A DNA stretch of 64,000 nucleotides. Origin: Bolinopsis microptera (taxonomy: Eukaryota; Ctenophora; Tentaculata; Lobata; Bolinopsidae). Each line of letters begins with the position of its first letter. Position 1 is the stretch's first letter. This document shows positions 63,894-64,000 of this stretch, piece by piece. The notes beneath the pieces are model-generated. The model did not search any database. It worked only from the letters and a program-made list of their open reading frames with translations, and was not told the origin of the DNA. The translations under genes and the position numbers were made by a program. The DNA is taken from the NCBI RefSeq assembly GCF_026151205.1, contig NC_087078.1, positions 8,882,675 through 8,946,674 on the forward strand, in the 5' to 3' direction.

Positions 63894-64000
63894 ACCAAAA
63901 CTCCTTCAGACCAATTTTGAACCATTATGAGCACTTTCAGGATACAATTCATTTCCGTTCATTTCTGTTCATTCTATGAACCTGGGTCATTTGGTGCGAC
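63894..64000. repeat. Diverged copy of the 331-bp family, cut by the window end
   Basis: Segments gaccaattttgaaccattat, gagcactttcagg and gttcattctatgaacctggg match the 21.5-25.8 kb unit in the orientation of the right arm. It shows the family is dispersed beyond the palindrome. Confidence 0.8.

Overview
The window is nuclear DNA of an animal, probably an invertebrate or early-branching metazoan; the sequence alone does not place it further. Evidence: interrupted genes with GT-AG introns, full-length housekeeping proteins of animal type (PPIH, FCP1/CTDP1, ADHFE1, CDC23/APC8), a secreted pentraxin, and a mixed load of CR1-like and I/Jockey-like LINEs, hAT, pogo-like and many non-autonomous inverted-repeat elements. 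It is AT-rich outside genes and very rich in minisatellites. I rebuilt exon models by hand from splice signals, codon phase and protein similarity recalled from family knowledge. Four multi-exon models close in frame: FCP1 797 aa, ADHFE1 456 aa, CDC23 625 aa, pentraxin 277 aa.

Layout. 1-12.6 kb is a compact cluster of three minus-strand genes: PPIH (3' end cut off by the window), FCP1 and ADHFE1, with short intergenic gaps. 12.6-20.4 kb is repeat-derived: two nested CR1-like LINE fragments (14.5-17.1 kb) and a G/C-run-bounded transposon (18.7-19.9 kb). 20.4-29.9 kb holds exons of an unrecognised minus-strand gene, probably one gene, around a giant palindromic array of 331-bp repeats (21.5-25.8 kb) and LINE debris. 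29.9-34 kb is gene-poor. 34.06-59.57 kb is CDC23 on the plus strand, 16 coding exons. Its introns hold two complete genes on the opposite strand: an intronless CitE-like lyase / MaoC-like hydratase fusion (40.75-42.91 kb) and a two-exon pentraxin (52.0-52.9 kb). They also hold several transposons with clean target-site duplications. 59.6-64 kb is inverted-repeat elements and satellite.

Two points stand out. First, minisatellites sit on splice junctions: in PPIH, FCP1 and CDC23 the tandem unit includes the edge of an exon plus its splice site, so the genome carries arrays of 5 to 20 duplicated donors or acceptors. In one CDC23 case the unit is 42 bp and open in frame, so alternative acceptors would add 14-residue blocks. 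Second, the intronless fusion gene joins a CitE/HpcH-type lyase to a mesaconyl-CoA-hydratase-like double-hotdog region behind a likely mitochondrial leader. That is a bacterial-style pairing of consecutive C5-acyl-CoA steps in one animal polypeptide.

Functionally the recognised genes are separate: PPIH in the spliceosome, FCP1 recycling RNA polymerase II, CDC23 in the anaphase-promoting complex, and ADHFE1 plus the fusion enzyme in mitochondrial organic-acid metabolism. No operon-like logic is visible.
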